Notes: generated from the sequence alone by a model not told the origin. Shown: positions 51,056 through 60,948, counted from the first letter of the stretch. The stretch: DNA of 64,000 nt from Endozoicomonas sp965208385 (GCA_965208385.1 CBDBOO010000049.1:62001-126000), one strand, 5' to 3'. Numbers and translations are program-made.

Positions 51056-51535
51056 ATGGGGATTCCACAAACCAGTGATGCGGTATTCAGTGATTTAATT
51101 TCATGGGAAGACAATCTGAGTGTTGGTATCGAAGAAATTGATGAACAGCACAAAGTACTGGTTAATCTACTCAATGAGTTACACCGGGGCATTTGCGAAA
51201 AACAGGGTACAGAAGCCACCATGGAGGTTCTTGATCGCCTTGTTGAATATACCCGGGTGCATTTTGCACTCGAAGAGTGTTTGATGCGTATCCTCAGTTA
51301 TCCGGATTATGAGCCTCATAAAGAACATCACGAATTATTGCTGGAACAGGTAAACGAGCTGGTGGGGAAAGTAAAATCCGGCCAGCATGTCAGTTTTGAA
51401 TTATTAAACTTTCTTAAAAACTGGCTGGCCAAACATATCATGGAAGAAGACAAGGAATACGCGCCCTTTCTTTTGGCTCGAGGTGTAGCCGCCAGTTATA
51501 AAAAACGTTCATGGCTGGATCGTATTTTCCATTAA
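51056..51535 (+). CDS. Bacteriohemerythrin
   Basis: 159 residues, single hemerythrin domain with all di-iron ligands visible: SVGIEEIDEQHKVLVNLLNELH (His, with a second His late in the helix), YTRVHFALEECLM (His, Glu), HKEHHELLLEQV (His pair), and HIMEEDKEY (His, Asp). The WEDNLSVG start is typical. A non-haem di-iron protein that binds O2 reversibly; roles proposed in bacteria are oxygen delivery and sensing. ATG 51056 follows AAAAGGAAT. It appears to be a single-gene unit. Confidence 0.93.
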   Translation: MGIPQTSDAVFSDLISWEDNLSVGIEEIDEQHKVLVNLLNELHRGICEKQGTEATMEVLDRLVEYTRVHFALEECLMRILSYPDYEPHKEHHELLLEQVNELVGKVKSGQHVSFELLNFLKNWLAKHIMEEDKEYAPFLLARGVAASYKKRSWLDRIFH

Positions 51536-51594
51536 TGACTCTCATTGATCTCTCCCCAAGTGAAACGGTAGAGATATTTAAAGTGTTTGTAACC

Positions 51595-51630
51595 AGACTG
51601 GAGCGATTACCCGGGTTAATCCTCCAGACT
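51595..51630 (+). terminator. Imperfect hairpin after bacteriohemerythrin gene
   Basis: Arms AGACTGGAGCGATTA and TAATCCTCCAGACT pair with one bulge around CCCGGG. It lies 60 bases after the stop and is followed by GAGACAAAAA, not a T-run. The remaining 240 bases up to alr show no credible gene. Confidence 0.5.
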
Positions 51631-51869
51631 GAGACAAAAAGCTTCGTTATTTATGGCCTCTTCCTGATTATCCGACTGTACCCGTCCAGATTACATCTAT
51701 GTCCTGTTTTCAAGAACGATATGCGATCATTTGTAGGTATATCTATACAATAAAGGTATTATTTATTATCCATAACTACTACGACAAACACATAAAGTTC
51801 TGTTAGTTATAAGCTGTTAGGATGTGCAGCTCACTTTCAGAATGATTTTATTGGGGAAACGCCACAGGA

Positions 51870-52991
51870 ATGGGTCGGCCAGCAACTGCAATTATAAATC
51901 TGGAAGCACTTCGTCAAAATTATCGATTTGCAAAACAGCTCTCTGGCAAGGGTAAAGTGATGGCTGTTGTAAAAGCGGATGCGTACAGTCATGGTGCCAT
52001 ACAATGTGCCAGTGCTCTGGCGGATATCGCTGATGGGTTTGCTGTGGCTTGTATTGAAGAAGCGCTTGAGCTGCGGGCAACTGGAATCAGGCAACCCATT
52101 CTATTACTGGAAGGGTTTTTCGACAGCTCCGAGCTGGAAATGATCGACCGCTATCAGCTGGATACGGTGATACATCATCAACAGCAAATTGATATCCTGA
52201 AACAAACTCCGTTAAAACATCCCGCAAGAATCTGGTTAAAGATGGATTCAGGCATGGGACGAGTGGGCTTTTCTCCGGAAGAATATCGTGAAGCATGGCG
52301 CAGTTTGAATGAACTGGTCAGCATTAAAGATATTATTTTGATGAGTCACTTTGCCTGTGCCGATGAGCGTGATAAACGTCACTCACTGCAACAAATCGAA
52401 ACCTTCAATGAATATACCCTTGGGCTTCCGGGAGAACGGAGTTTCTGTAACTCTGCCGGGCTGATTACTCTGCCTGATGCACGCGGTGAATGGAACAGGC
52501 CCGGTCTGTTGATGTACGGAGTATCCCCTTTTGATGAATCTCATCCGGTTGAACAGGCTTTGAATCCGGTGATGGAGTTAAGGTCAGCCATTATCAGTAC
52601 CAAACAGATACCCACAGGTTGTTCTGTAGGCTATGGCAGTCAATGGGTAGCCAAACGTCCAACTCGTATGGGCGTGATAGCAATAGGTTATGCTGACGGT
52701 TATCCAAGGCATGCAAAAAACGGCACACCTATCCTTGTAAATAGTCAAAATGTACCGTTAATTGGTCGTGTATCTATGGATATGCTTACAGTGGATTTAA
52801 CGGATTTACCGGACACCAGAATAGGCGATAAAGCCATTCTCTGGGGAGGGCAGCTGCCCATCAGTGAAGTTGCCCGACACTCGGATACTATTCCTTATCA
52901 GCTATTATGTAATCTGAACCGGGTACCTGTAGAATACGTATCCAACAGAGAGTTAATGGTTAATCCTGGACAGGATCTGGCGCTGAATTGA
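51870..52991 (+). CDS. alr: Alanine racemase
   Basis: 373 residues. PLP-binding Lys35 in VVKADAYSHG, the barrel motif KMDSGMGRVGF, and the second catalytic residue, Tyr, in SVGYGSQW of the C-terminal beta domain; the GRVSMDMLTVDLTDLP substrate block is complete. Interconverts L- and D-alanine for peptidoglycan; a catabolic (DadX) role is also possible. Start ATG 51870 (GGCCA-style upstream, weak ribosome-binding site CACAGGA). An Lrp gene follows 210 bp downstream; Lrp proteins often control alanine catabolism. Confidence 0.94.
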   Translation: MGRPATAIINLEALRQNYRFAKQLSGKGKVMAVVKADAYSHGAIQCASALADIADGFAVACIEEALELRATGIRQPILLLEGFFDSSELEMIDRYQLDTVIHHQQQIDILKQTPLKHPARIWLKMDSGMGRVGFSPEEYREAWRSLNELVSIKDIILMSHFACADERDKRHSLQQIETFNEYTLGLPGERSFCNSAGLITLPDARGEWNRPGLLMYGVSPFDESHPVEQALNPVMELRSAIISTKQIPTGCSVGYGSQWVAKRPTRMGVIAIGYADGYPRHAKNGTPILVNSQNVPLIGRVSMDMLTVDLTDLPDTRIGDKAILWGGQLPISEVARHSDTIPYQLLCNLNRVPVEYVSNRELMVNPGQDLALN

Positions 52992-53201
52992 ACCGGGCAG
53001 CATTCATTATGCAGATCATTTGAGTGTTTTTTTTCGTCAAACCCTGATGTCGAATGTTGATAATGCTTACTTGCAGATTTTTTGCTCCTGCCCTACCCTC
53101 GGACATTCAGAGGCCTATCCTCCTTTCATTCCCTTCCGTGAACGGTATCAGTATCTACTGTCAACGATGTTCACGCACTGAAATCAGAAAACGCTGACAC
53201 C

Positions 53202-53690
53202 ATGAGAAGCAGAAAAGAAGTCGTCCGCCAGTTAGACCGGATTGACCGCAACATCCTTCGCACCCTTCAAGACAACGGTCGTATATCCTACGTTGATCTT
53301 GCAGACAGGGTTGGACTCAGCACTACACCTTGCATGGAAAGGGTTAAGCGCCTTGAGCGGGAAGATATAATCCAGGGTTACAGTGCACGGCTGAATCCTC
53401 AGTACCTGCAGGCTGGGTTGCTGATATTTGTAGAAATCAGTCTTTACTCGAAATCGGCTGATATCTTTGATGATTTTCGTAAAGCCGTCACCAAATTACC
53501 CAATGTTCTTGAGTGTCATCTGGTGTCTGGCCACTTTGATTATCTGGTCAAGGCCCGAATATCTGAAATGGCCTCTTATCGGGAACTGCTGGGTGATATC
53601 TTGCTGAAACTACCCGGTGTGAGAGAGTCGAAGAGCTACATCGTCATGGAAGAGTTGAAGGAAACGCTTTGTCTGCCTATTCCTGATTAA
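53202..53690 (+). CDS. lrp: Lrp/AsnC-family transcriptional regulator
   Basis: 162 residues, very like E. coli Lrp in order: LDRIDRNILRTLQDNGRISYVDLADRVGLS(T)TPC (winged helix-turn-helix, residues 11-50) and a RAM domain (LLIFVEISLYSKSADIFDDF ... ECHLVSGHFDYLVKARI ... LPGVRESKSYIVMEELKET). Octameric DNA-binding protein responding to leucine or alanine. The leucine dehydrogenase and bkd genes begin 700 bp downstream; in Pseudomonas the Lrp homologue BkdR activates the bkd operon, so the same role is a reasonable inference, as is control of alr. Confidence 0.93.
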   Translation: MRSRKEVVRQLDRIDRNILRTLQDNGRISYVDLADRVGLSTTPCMERVKRLEREDIIQGYSARLNPQYLQAGLLIFVEISLYSKSADIFDDFRKAVTKLPNVLECHLVSGHFDYLVKARISEMASYRELLGDILLKLPGVRESKSYIVMEELKETLCLPIPD

Positions 53691-53748
53691 AACGTTTTAG
53701 GCGAATGCGTGAAAACACACATTCATGCAGTAGGACAAACCTGAAAAA

Positions 53749-53792
53749 GAAATTCATAAGAGCAGCTGATAACCAGTGAACTTATGAATTTC
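53749..53792 (-). terminator. Terminator of PilZ gene (bidirectional)
   Basis: Perfect 12-bp stem GAAATTCATAAG / CTTATGAATTTC between convergent genes, directly after the PilZ stop. On the minus strand it is followed by TTTTT, the form of an intrinsic terminator. Confidence 0.8.
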
Positions 53793-54149
53793 CTAGCCAG
53801 TTACAACCTGATAATCCCGAATAAAATAATTCAGGGCCACATTATCCTGATCTTTGATTTCTTTCAGATAGAAACCTGCAGCGAAATCGGTTTGTTCACT
53901 TAATGACTGGCACCAGACACACTCAGCCATTAATGATACCCGGTGAGTACTCTCCTTTGGTCCGGGTAGCACTAATGTGACATTTCTTGTTTCTGACGGA
54001 CGAATATCCTGATTTGTCAGCACACTGAATCCACCTCTGGATACATCTTCCAGTACCCCCATGGAAAGTCCGGTATCACAATCAAAAATTTCTGCAGGTT
54101 TTTCAAGTATTTTTCGTGGAAATCGACGCTTATCCTGAATCATGCCCAT
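53793..54149 (-). CDS. PilZ-domain protein
   Basis: 118 residues from ATG 54149, which has GGAGG at 8 bases; upstream starts at 54164 (ATG) and 54188 (GTG) have poorer sites. The c-di-GMP-binding motifs are recognisable: RRFPRKI (RxxxR-like) near the N terminus and a D/N-x-S-x-x-G motif in EDVSRGGFSV. A single PilZ domain fills the protein, so it probably relays c-di-GMP to a partner. No motility or cellulose genes are adjacent. It ends in a strong terminator. Confidence 0.85.
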   Translation of the reverse strand: MGMIQDKRRFPRKILEKPAEIFDCDTGLSMGVLEDVSRGGFSVLTNQDIRPSETRNVTLVLPGPKESTHRVSLMAECVWCQSLSEQTDFAAGFYLKEIKDQDNVALNYFIRDYQVVTG

Positions 54150-54387
54150 GATGTTCGCCTCCATGCTTTTCTTTGATCGTTCGAACACACTACCACCTTT
54201 TTTACCACAAGCAAAAATTCTTCAGTTGACACTGGATGGTAAATTCCTCTGTAATCGGTGTATAGGTGCCGAAATGATTTCCGGTACTTAAAGGGAAATA
54301 CCATTCCCGGAATAGATACTCGTTGTGTAAAACAATAATAACGAACGACAGAGCCCACTGCTCTGATACATACGGAGGGATCCCGAT

Positions 54388-55425
54388 ATGTTCAGACAGA
54401 TGATTGAGGCCCGGCTGAATGATCTTCATTATAAAATCGATGAAGAAACCGGTCTTAAGTCCGTCATTGCTATTCACAATACCCGCAGGGGCCCTGCCAT
54501 GGGCGGCTGCCGGATTATTCCTTACTCTTCACTGGATGAAGCGACCACCGACGCAATACGGCTTGCCAGAGGTATGGGTTATAAAGCAGCCCTGGCAGGA
54601 TTGGATCTGGGGGGCGGTAAAGCGGTCATCATGGAACCGCAGGGCCCCTATGATCGACAGGCGTTATTCCAGGCCTTCGGACGATTTATTAATGAACTGG
54701 GTGGGCGTTACATTACCGCTATGGATAGCGGCTCTACGGTGGCAGATATGGATACCATTGCCACTCAGAGCAAGCATGTTACTTGTACCTCCGCATATGG
54801 AAGCCCCGCATTCTACACTGCGACCGGTGTTTATCAGGGAATAAAAGCCTGCCTGAACGCTCACCCCGAGCTACCTGATGACATTCGTGGATTAAGAGTG
54901 GCCGTTCAGGGTCTGGGTAATGTAGGCCATGCTCTTTGTCAGATGCTTCACAGCGATGGAGCACAACTCATTGTTGCGGATATAGACGAGCAGCGCACCA
55001 GTCAGTGTGTTCGTGAATTCGGAGCAAAGCCGGTACCGCCTGATGAAATACACTCCACTCCCTGCGAATTGTTCAGCCCCTGCGGTCTTGGCGGTATTTT
55101 AACGGAAGAAAGTATCGGGCAATTGCAATGTGCCGTGGTGGCTGGCTCGGCTAATAATCAGTTGCTGACGGCCAGGGCTGGTCAACTATTGTTTAACCGT
55201 AATATTTTCTATGCGCCAGATTATCTTATCAATGCAGGTGGACTGATTTTTGTTGCCATGAAGCATCATGGTCAGAGTGAAAAAAACATAAAACATCGAA
55301 TTCAGGGTATTCATCAAACCCTTTTGCAGATTTTTCAGCAGCAAAAGCTCATTGGTAAGCCAGGCAGTACTATTGCTGATCAGATGGCTGAGAACATTCT
55401 CTACCTTCAGAATACAGAACTTTAG
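54388..55425 (+). CDS. Leucine dehydrogenase (Glu/Leu/Phe/Val dehydrogenase family)
   Basis: 345 residues. N-terminal dimerisation/catalytic domain with RGPAMGGCR and the catalytic Lys region GMGYKAALAGLDLGGGKAV; C-terminal Rossmann domain with VQGLGNVGHAL and the C-terminal NAGGLI segment. Oxidatively deaminates leucine, isoleucine and valine with NAD to branched-chain keto acids, the substrates of the dehydrogenase complex encoded next. ATG 54388 follows GGAGGG. Some phenylalanine dehydrogenases look alike; the neighbours favour leucine dehydrogenase. Confidence 0.92.
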   Translation: MFRQMIEARLNDLHYKIDEETGLKSVIAIHNTRRGPAMGGCRIIPYSSLDEATTDAIRLARGMGYKAALAGLDLGGGKAVIMEPQGPYDRQALFQAFGRFINELGGRYITAMDSGSTVADMDTIATQSKHVTCTSAYGSPAFYTATGVYQGIKACLNAHPELPDDIRGLRVAVQGLGNVGHALCQMLHSDGAQLIVADIDEQRTSQCVREFGAKPVPPDEIHSTPCELFSPCGLGGILTEESIGQLQCAVVAGSANNQLLTARAGQLLFNRNIFYAPDYLINAGGLIFVAMKHHGQSEKNIKHRIQGIHQTLLQIFQQQKLIGKPGSTIADQMAENILYLQNTEL

Positions 55426-55508
55426 TGCAATTTATGGCTGAGTCTCCTTAATCTGCAAATCTGTTTGAGACGGACTACTCTAATTTACTTATAAAATGAG
55501 GGAGCCCT

Positions 55509-56597
55509 ATGTTTGCAACTGATCTATGCAAAATTCCATTCGAGTTGTTTATTGATGAAGAAGGCGAAGTCCTCAAGCCTCTTCCTGATTGGGCTGGCCA
55601 ATCAAAAATCTTTATCGATTATTATCGCACTATGGTTATAGCCCGTCAGGGCGACCAGAAAGCTGTCGCCTTACAACGAACTGGCAAGATGGGTACGTAC
55701 CCTTCCTGTCTTGGGCAGGAAGCTATAAGCACTGTTTATGGGACGTTGATGTCTGATGATGATGTTTTGATTCCCTATTATCGTGATCAACCTGGCCTGT
55801 TGAGTCGAGGCATTTCCCTGACTGATATTTATCTTTACTGGGGGGGGGATGAGCGGGGGAGTTCACGATCTGTCTGGCGTCAGGATTTCCCGAACTGCGT
55901 TCCTATATCGACTCAGGCAACTCATGCTGCCGGTGTAGCTTCAGCGTTCAAAATCCGTCATGAGTCCAGAGTTGCTGTTTGCTCAATGGGTGACGGAGCA
56001 ACGTCTAAAGGAGACTTTTCAGAAGCGGTGAATCTGGCCGGTGCCTGGCAGCTGCCCATGGTATTCATTATAAATAACAATCAATGGGCTATCTCCGTTC
56101 CCCGAAAAATTCAATCAGGCGCTCCAACCCTCGCGCAGAAAGGCATTGCTGCTGGTTTGCCATCGGTTCAGGTGGATGGAAATGATGTGGTGGCTCTGCA
56201 TGAAGTGATTTCAGAAGCTCTGGACAGGGCTCGAAGTGGTAAAGGGGCAACCGTTATTGAAGCCATCAGTTACCGCCTCTCTGATCATACAACGGCTGAT
56301 GATGCCAGCCGTTACCGTAGCAGTGAGGAGTTGAAGGAAGCCTGGCGTAAAGAGCCCATCAAGCGATTGAGAAACTTCATGCATCATCGTGGCTGGTGGG
56401 ATGAAGAAAAAGAGAAAGCACTCAGAGCTGAAGCAGATAAAATTGTTGAAAAGTGCGTAAGAAATTATCTGGATACACCGCTCCCGAGTATTGATGATCT
56501 ATTTGATTATCACTATGCCAATATGCCTGCACAGCTCGAACAGCAGAAGAAGGAAGCCCGGGAACGATTCAGTAGCAAAACGGGAGATAAGCAGTAA
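55509..56597 (+). CDS. bkdA1: Branched-chain 2-oxoacid dehydrogenase E1 alpha subunit
   Basis: 362 residues of the thiamin-diphosphate E1 alpha family. YRTMVIARQGDQKAVALQRTGKMGTYPSCLGQEA at the N terminus; TPP motif GDGATSKGDFSEAVNLA...NNNQWAIS; phosphorylation-loop-like ISYRLSDHTTADDASRYR. Decarboxylates branched-chain keto acids and loads the acyl group on E2. The stop overlaps the start of the beta-subunit gene (TAATG, 56595-56599). A pyruvate dehydrogenase identity cannot be excluded by sequence alone, but the leucine dehydrogenase upstream argues for the branched-chain complex. Confidence 0.9.
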   Translation: MFATDLCKIPFELFIDEEGEVLKPLPDWAGQSKIFIDYYRTMVIARQGDQKAVALQRTGKMGTYPSCLGQEAISTVYGTLMSDDDVLIPYYRDQPGLLSRGISLTDIYLYWGGDERGSSRSVWRQDFPNCVPISTQATHAAGVASAFKIRHESRVAVCSMGDGATSKGDFSEAVNLAGAWQLPMVFIINNNQWAISVPRKIQSGAPTLAQKGIAAGLPSVQVDGNDVVALHEVISEALDRARSGKGATVIEAISYRLSDHTTADDASRYRSSEELKEAWRKEPIKRLRNFMHHRGWWDEEKEKALRAEADKIVEKCVRNYLDTPLPSIDDLFDYHYANMPAQLEQQKKEARERFSSKTGDKQ

Positions 56598-57574
56598 TGG
56601 ATAATCAGTTAACCATGGTTGAAGCTGTTAACCTTGCCCTGGAACATTCGATGGAAATCGACCCTGACGTCGTTCTGCTGGGAGAAGATATAGGCGTTAA
56701 TGGTGGTGTATTTAGGGCCACTCAGGGGCTGCGTGACAAATTTGGCCTTAAACGGGTTATGGATACACCTCTGGCAGAATCCCTGATTGCAGGGATTTCC
56801 ATTGGAATGGCATCACAGGGGCTGAAACCTGTGGCGGAAATCCAGTTCATGGGATTTATATTCCCGGCTATGGAGCAGTTGATGTGCCATGCCGCCCGTC
56901 TTCGCAACCGTACCCGGGGGCGACTCACTTGCCCGATGGTGCTGCGAGCACCTTTTGGCGGTGGCATTCATGCTCCGGAACACCATTCTGAAAGCACAGA
57001 AGCCCTGTTTGCCCATATTCCCGGGTTGCGGGTTGTTATTCCATCGTCACCTGTGCGCGCCTATGGGCTTCTGATGTCTGCTATTCAGGAACCTGATCCG
57101 GTTATTTTTCTTGAGCCTAAACGAATCTATCGCGCCTCGAAGCAGCAGGTGGACCGCTCTACGGAACAATTACCTCTGGATACCTGCTTTACCTTAAAAG
57201 CAGGCAATGATATGTCGCTAGTTTCATGGGGGGCTTCAATCAGAGAGACTCTGGAGGCTGCTCGAATGCTGGAGCAGCATGGTATCTCAGTTGAGGTGAT
57301 TGATGTAGCCACCATTAAGCCTCTGGATATGGATACTATCCTTGCTTCTGTCACCAAAACAGGACGGTGCGTGATTATTCATGAAGCCTGTCGCAGTTTC
57401 GGAGTGGGCGCAGAAATAGCTGCCCAGTTGAATGAAAAGGCGTTCACATCCTTAAAAGCACCTGTAGAGCGTGTTACCGGCTTCGACATAACCATGCCTT
57501 ATTACCGCATGGAAGATCATAATTCACCTCAGACAAACGACATTGTTAAAGCGGCTGTGAGAGCGTTGGCATAA
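56597..57574 (+). CDS. bkdA2: Branched-chain 2-oxoacid dehydrogenase E1 beta subunit
   Basis: 325 residues, standard E1 beta length. Key blocks are LLGEDIGVNGGVFRATQGL, DTPLAESLIAGISIGMA, EIQFMGFIFPAMEQ, the loop GGGIHAPEHHSESTEALFAHIPG, and the C-terminal transketolase-C domain (VIHEACRSFGVGAEIAAQL). Forms the alpha2beta2 heterotetramer with the product of the preceding gene, to which it is translationally coupled by a 1-base overlap. Confidence 0.93.
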   Translation: MDNQLTMVEAVNLALEHSMEIDPDVVLLGEDIGVNGGVFRATQGLRDKFGLKRVMDTPLAESLIAGISIGMASQGLKPVAEIQFMGFIFPAMEQLMCHAARLRNRTRGRLTCPMVLRAPFGGGIHAPEHHSESTEALFAHIPGLRVVIPSSPVRAYGLLMSAIQEPDPVIFLEPKRIYRASKQQVDRSTEQLPLDTCFTLKAGNDMSLVSWGASIRETLEAARMLEQHGISVEVIDVATIKPLDMDTILASVTKTGRCVIIHEACRSFGVGAEIAAQLNEKAFTSLKAPVERVTGFDITMPYYRMEDHNSPQTNDIVKAAVRALA

Positions 57575-57654
57575 GCCCTTATACAGAGAGAACAGATCTG
57601 CGGTTCGCCGTTTTTATTAACAAACATCTTCTTTAAGAGAGAAAGGACAATTGT

Positions 57655-58743
57655 ATGCGTTTTTTTAATCTGCCCGATTTGGGTGAAGGCATTCCCGAAG
57701 CTGACATTATTAAATGGCACATTAATGAAGGCGATGAAATCAAAGAAGATCAGGTGATGGTGTCCGTGGAAACAGCAAAAGCCATCGTTGAAGTGCCGTC
57801 ACCTCAAACCGGTGTGATTGCCAGACTTTGCGGTAAACCGGGTGACACCATTTTAACCGGTGAACCACTGGTTGAGTTTATTTCTGATGAGGAAGACGCG
57901 GGCACAGTGGTTGGCAAACTGGTCAGTGATGATAAACCGGACAATGATGAATCATTTATAATTGGCGCAGCTCCGGTATCTTCTGCTGATACACAGAAAA
58001 GCGGTTCCCGCGATGGTCTACGTGCTTTGGCCGGGCAGATGAATATGAATCTGGATGATCTTCCGGCCCGGAATTCATCAAGTGGTAGCGTTACAGTCTC
58101 GTCATATACTCTTGAGAAGCCTGAATTATTAAAAGGGGTTCGCAAACATATGGCACGTATCATGGCAGAATCTCATGCCAGTGTAGTGCCCGTTACCTTG
58201 TTTGATGATGCTGATATTCATCACTGGTCAGATAAAGAAGATATAACCGTACGATTAATTCAGGCCGTGATTCATGCCTGTCATGAAGAACCGGCTCTGA
58301 ATGCCTGGTTTGACGGAGCATCAATGAGTCGGGATATTTCTCAATCGGTTGATTTTGGCCTGGCTGTTGATAGTGAAGAAGGATTGTTTGTTCCTGTTAT
58401 CCGTAAAGCGGAGCGCCTGAATAAAAAACAGCTCCGTGAGCGGGTTAATGTTTTACGTGAATCTGTTAAAAACAGAAGTATATCGCCAGCAGATCTTCAG
58501 GGCGCGTCTATATCACTGAGTAACTTTGGTGTCTTTGCCGGTAAATATGCAACACCTGTTGTCGTGCCTCCCATGGTGAGTATTCTGGGAATTGGGCGAC
58601 TTCGGGAAGAGCTCATTCTCTGTGATGGCCAGCCTGTAAACCACCGGATGTTACCCTTGTCTCTGTCGTTTGATCATCGTGCAGTGACCGGTGGTGAAGC
58701 AACAAGATTTCTACATTCGATCATTCAACAGTTGCAGAGTTAG
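57655..58743 (+). CDS. bkdB: Dihydrolipoamide acyltransferase (E2) of the branched-chain complex
   Basis: 362 residues. One lipoyl domain (1-80) with the lipoyl-Lys in VSVETAKAIVEVPSP; a subunit-binding domain around GLRALAGQMNMNLDDLPA (about 122-145); catalytic domain from about 160. The active-site motif reads FDHRAVTGG: the His is present, but the position usually filled by Asp (DHRxxDG) is Thr, a variant I have seen in some E2 subgroups. ATG 57655, AGAAAGGA upstream, 80 bp after the beta-subunit gene. No E3 gene follows, so lipoamide dehydrogenase must come from elsewhere. Confidence 0.9.
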   Translation: MRFFNLPDLGEGIPEADIIKWHINEGDEIKEDQVMVSVETAKAIVEVPSPQTGVIARLCGKPGDTILTGEPLVEFISDEEDAGTVVGKLVSDDKPDNDESFIIGAAPVSSADTQKSGSRDGLRALAGQMNMNLDDLPARNSSSGSVTVSSYTLEKPELLKGVRKHMARIMAESHASVVPVTLFDDADIHHWSDKEDITVRLIQAVIHACHEEPALNAWFDGASMSRDISQSVDFGLAVDSEEGLFVPVIRKAERLNKKQLRERVNVLRESVKNRSISPADLQGASISLSNFGVFAGKYATPVVVPPMVSILGIGRLREELILCDGQPVNHRMLPLSLSFDHRAVTGGEATRFLHSIIQQLQS

Positions 58744-59025
58744 AGAAAAATCCACATTATAAAATCAGGGGTTCGGAAAAGTTATCTTTTTTGTATAACA
58801 ATTTATTTCTGATGAAACGGTTGTTATTTGTAGTCAGGCAAAGGAAGCCGACTGTTTCCCCCGATCACAAGGGAATCTGTGCATGACTGTCAGCTTGAAT
58901 ATGGCAAACAGACATCCATAGAAACTTGTGGTCTTAGAACTGATTCTGCCGATAGTCAAGTTAGGAACGAATAGTTGTCCAATGAGGCTATCGACCAATT
59001 ACATCAGACAGGGGCAGGCGAAGAC

Positions 59026-60948
59026 ATGGACATCTTCAACAATTATCAGGAAAGATATCAATCCGTACAGCAAGAAGAGTTAACCATCCAGGAATACCTG
59101 GCGTTGTGTAAAACAGATTCCATGGCATACGCCAATGCGGCAGAGCGAATGCTGTCGGCCATTGGTAAACCGGAAACCACCGACACTTCCAGAGATCCAC
59201 GTCAGAGTCGAATTTTTTCCAATAAACTGATTAAACGCTATCCCGCCTTTGAAGAGTTCTATGGCATGGAAGAAGCGATTGAACAGATTGTTTCCTATTT
59301 CAAACATGCAGCCCAGGGATTGGAAGAGAAGAAACAGATACTTTACTTACTGGGCCCCGTGGGAGGTGGTAAATCATCTCTTGCTGAACGATTGAAAGCC
59401 CTGATGGAAAAAATCCCCCTTTACGCCATTAAGGGATCGCCTGTTTTTGAATCACCTCTGAATTTATTTAATCCTTCTGAAGATGCCGATATTCTTGAAC
59501 AGGAATACGGTATTCCTAATCGATACCTGGGCGGTATCATGTCGCCCTGGGCGGTAAAACGATTGAATGAGTTTGGTGGGGATATTACCAAGTTTAAAAT
59601 TGTTAAATTACACCCCAGTATTCTTAATCAGATATCCATAGCCAAAACAGAACCCGGAGATGAGAATAATCAGGATATTTCCAGTCTGGTGGGAAAGGTG
59701 GATATCCGGCAGCTGGAAGAATATTCTCAGGATGACCCTGACGCGTACAGTTTTTCCGGAGCACTCTGTCGTGCCAATCAAGGTATGATGGAATTTGTGG
59801 AAATGTTCAAGGCTCCTATCAAGGTTTTACATCCCCTGTTAACTGCGACTCAGGAAGGCAATTACAATAGCACCGAAGGAATGGGTGCTATCCCCTTTAA
59901 TGGCGTTATTCTTGCGCACTCCAACGAATCCGAGTGGCAAACGTTCAGGAACAATAAAACCAACGAAGCATTTATTGATCGGGTCAATATCGTCAAGGTT
60001 CCATATTGCACTCGGGTCACAGAAGAAATTCTTATTTATGAAAAACTACTAACCAATAGCTCTTTGAAGAACGCAGCCTGTGCGCCTGATACTCTCAAAA
60101 TGCTGGCACAGTTCTCGGTGCTTTCCAGAGTGAAAGAGCCTGAAAACTCGAATGTGTACTCTAAAATGCGGGTTTACGATGGCGAGAGCCTGAAAGATAC
60201 CGATCCTAATGCCAAGCCGCTTCAGGAATATAAAGATTCGGCAGGTGTTGATGAAGGCATGGAAGGATTATCCACTCGTTTTTCTTTCAAAATTCTCTCC
60301 AAGGTATTTAATTTCGATTCTACGGAAATAGCGGCCAATCCGGTACACATGCTTTATGTTCTTGAGCAGCAAATTGAACAGCAGCAGTTTCCGAAAGAAA
60401 TTCATGAGCGTTACCTGCGATACGTGAAGGAATTTCTTGCCCCTAAATACATCGAATCTTTAGGTAAGGAAATTCAGACGGCTTATCTGGAGTCCTATTC
60501 TGAATACGGTCAAAATATTTTTGACCGTTACATTACTTACGCAGATTTCTGGATTCAGGATCAGGAATACCGTGATCCCGAGACCGGTGATATTCTCGAT
60601 CGCTCTTCCATAAATGATGATTTAGAAAAGATTGAGAAAGCAGCCAGTATCGCCAACCCCAAGGATTTTCGAAACGAAGTCGTTAATTTCGTACTGAGGG
60701 CAAGGGCAAATAATGACGGGAAAAATCCAAGCTGGCTGAGCTATGAAAAAATGAGATCAGTGATCGAGAAGAAAATGTTTTCCAATACGGAAGACCTTCT
60801 TCCAGTTATCTCATTTAATGCCAAGGGCAGCAACGACGACCAGCGCAAGCACAACGAATTCGTCAAGCGCATGGTTGAACGTGGGTATACCGAGAAGCAA
60901 GTACGCCTGCTGGCTGAATGGTATATTCGGGTAAGAAAGTCTCAGTAA
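59026..60948 (+). CDS. prkA: PrkA-family serine protein kinase (YeaG-like)
   Basis: 640 residues from ATG 59026, which gives the canonical start MDIFNNYQERYQSVQQEEL; an upstream TTG at 58975 has a good ribosome-binding site and would add 17 residues. N-terminal AAA+ domain with Walker A GPVGGGKSSLAERL and the LHPLLTATQEGNY block; C-terminal kinase-like PrkA domain (ITYADFWIQDQEYRDPETG...). The E. coli homologue YeaG is RpoS-linked and acts in starvation and nitrogen stress. First of three genes (prkA-yeaH-spoVR) conserved together across gammaproteobacteria. Confidence 0.96.
   Translation: MDIFNNYQERYQSVQQEELTIQEYLALCKTDSMAYANAAERMLSAIGKPETTDTSRDPRQSRIFSNKLIKRYPAFEEFYGMEEAIEQIVSYFKHAAQGLEEKKQILYLLGPVGGGKSSLAERLKALMEKIPLYAIKGSPVFESPLNLFNPSEDADILEQEYGIPNRYLGGIMSPWAVKRLNEFGGDITKFKIVKLHPSILNQISIAKTEPGDENNQDISSLVGKVDIRQLEEYSQDDPDAYSFSGALCRANQGMMEFVEMFKAPIKVLHPLLTATQEGNYNSTEGMGAIPFNGVILAHSNESEWQTFRNNKTNEAFIDRVNIVKVPYCTRVTEEILIYEKLLTNSSLKNAACAPDTLKMLAQFSVLSRVKEPENSNVYSKMRVYDGESLKDTDPNAKPLQEYKDSAGVDEGMEGLSTRFSFKILSKVFNFDSTEIAANPVHMLYVLEQQIEQQQFPKEIHERYLRYVKEFLAPKYIESLGKEIQTAYLESYSEYGQNIFDRYITYADFWIQDQEYRDPETGDILDRSSINDDLEKIEKAASIANPKDFRNEVVNFVLRARANNDGKNPSWLSYEKMRSVIEKKMFSNTEDLLPVISFNAKGSNDDQRKHNEFVKRMVERGYTEKQVRLLAEWYIRVRKSQ

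Noticed and set aside
51511..51753. 80-residue frame after bacteriohemerythrin
   Set aside because: Starts inside the preceding gene, crosses the hairpin at 51595-51630 and shows no motif.
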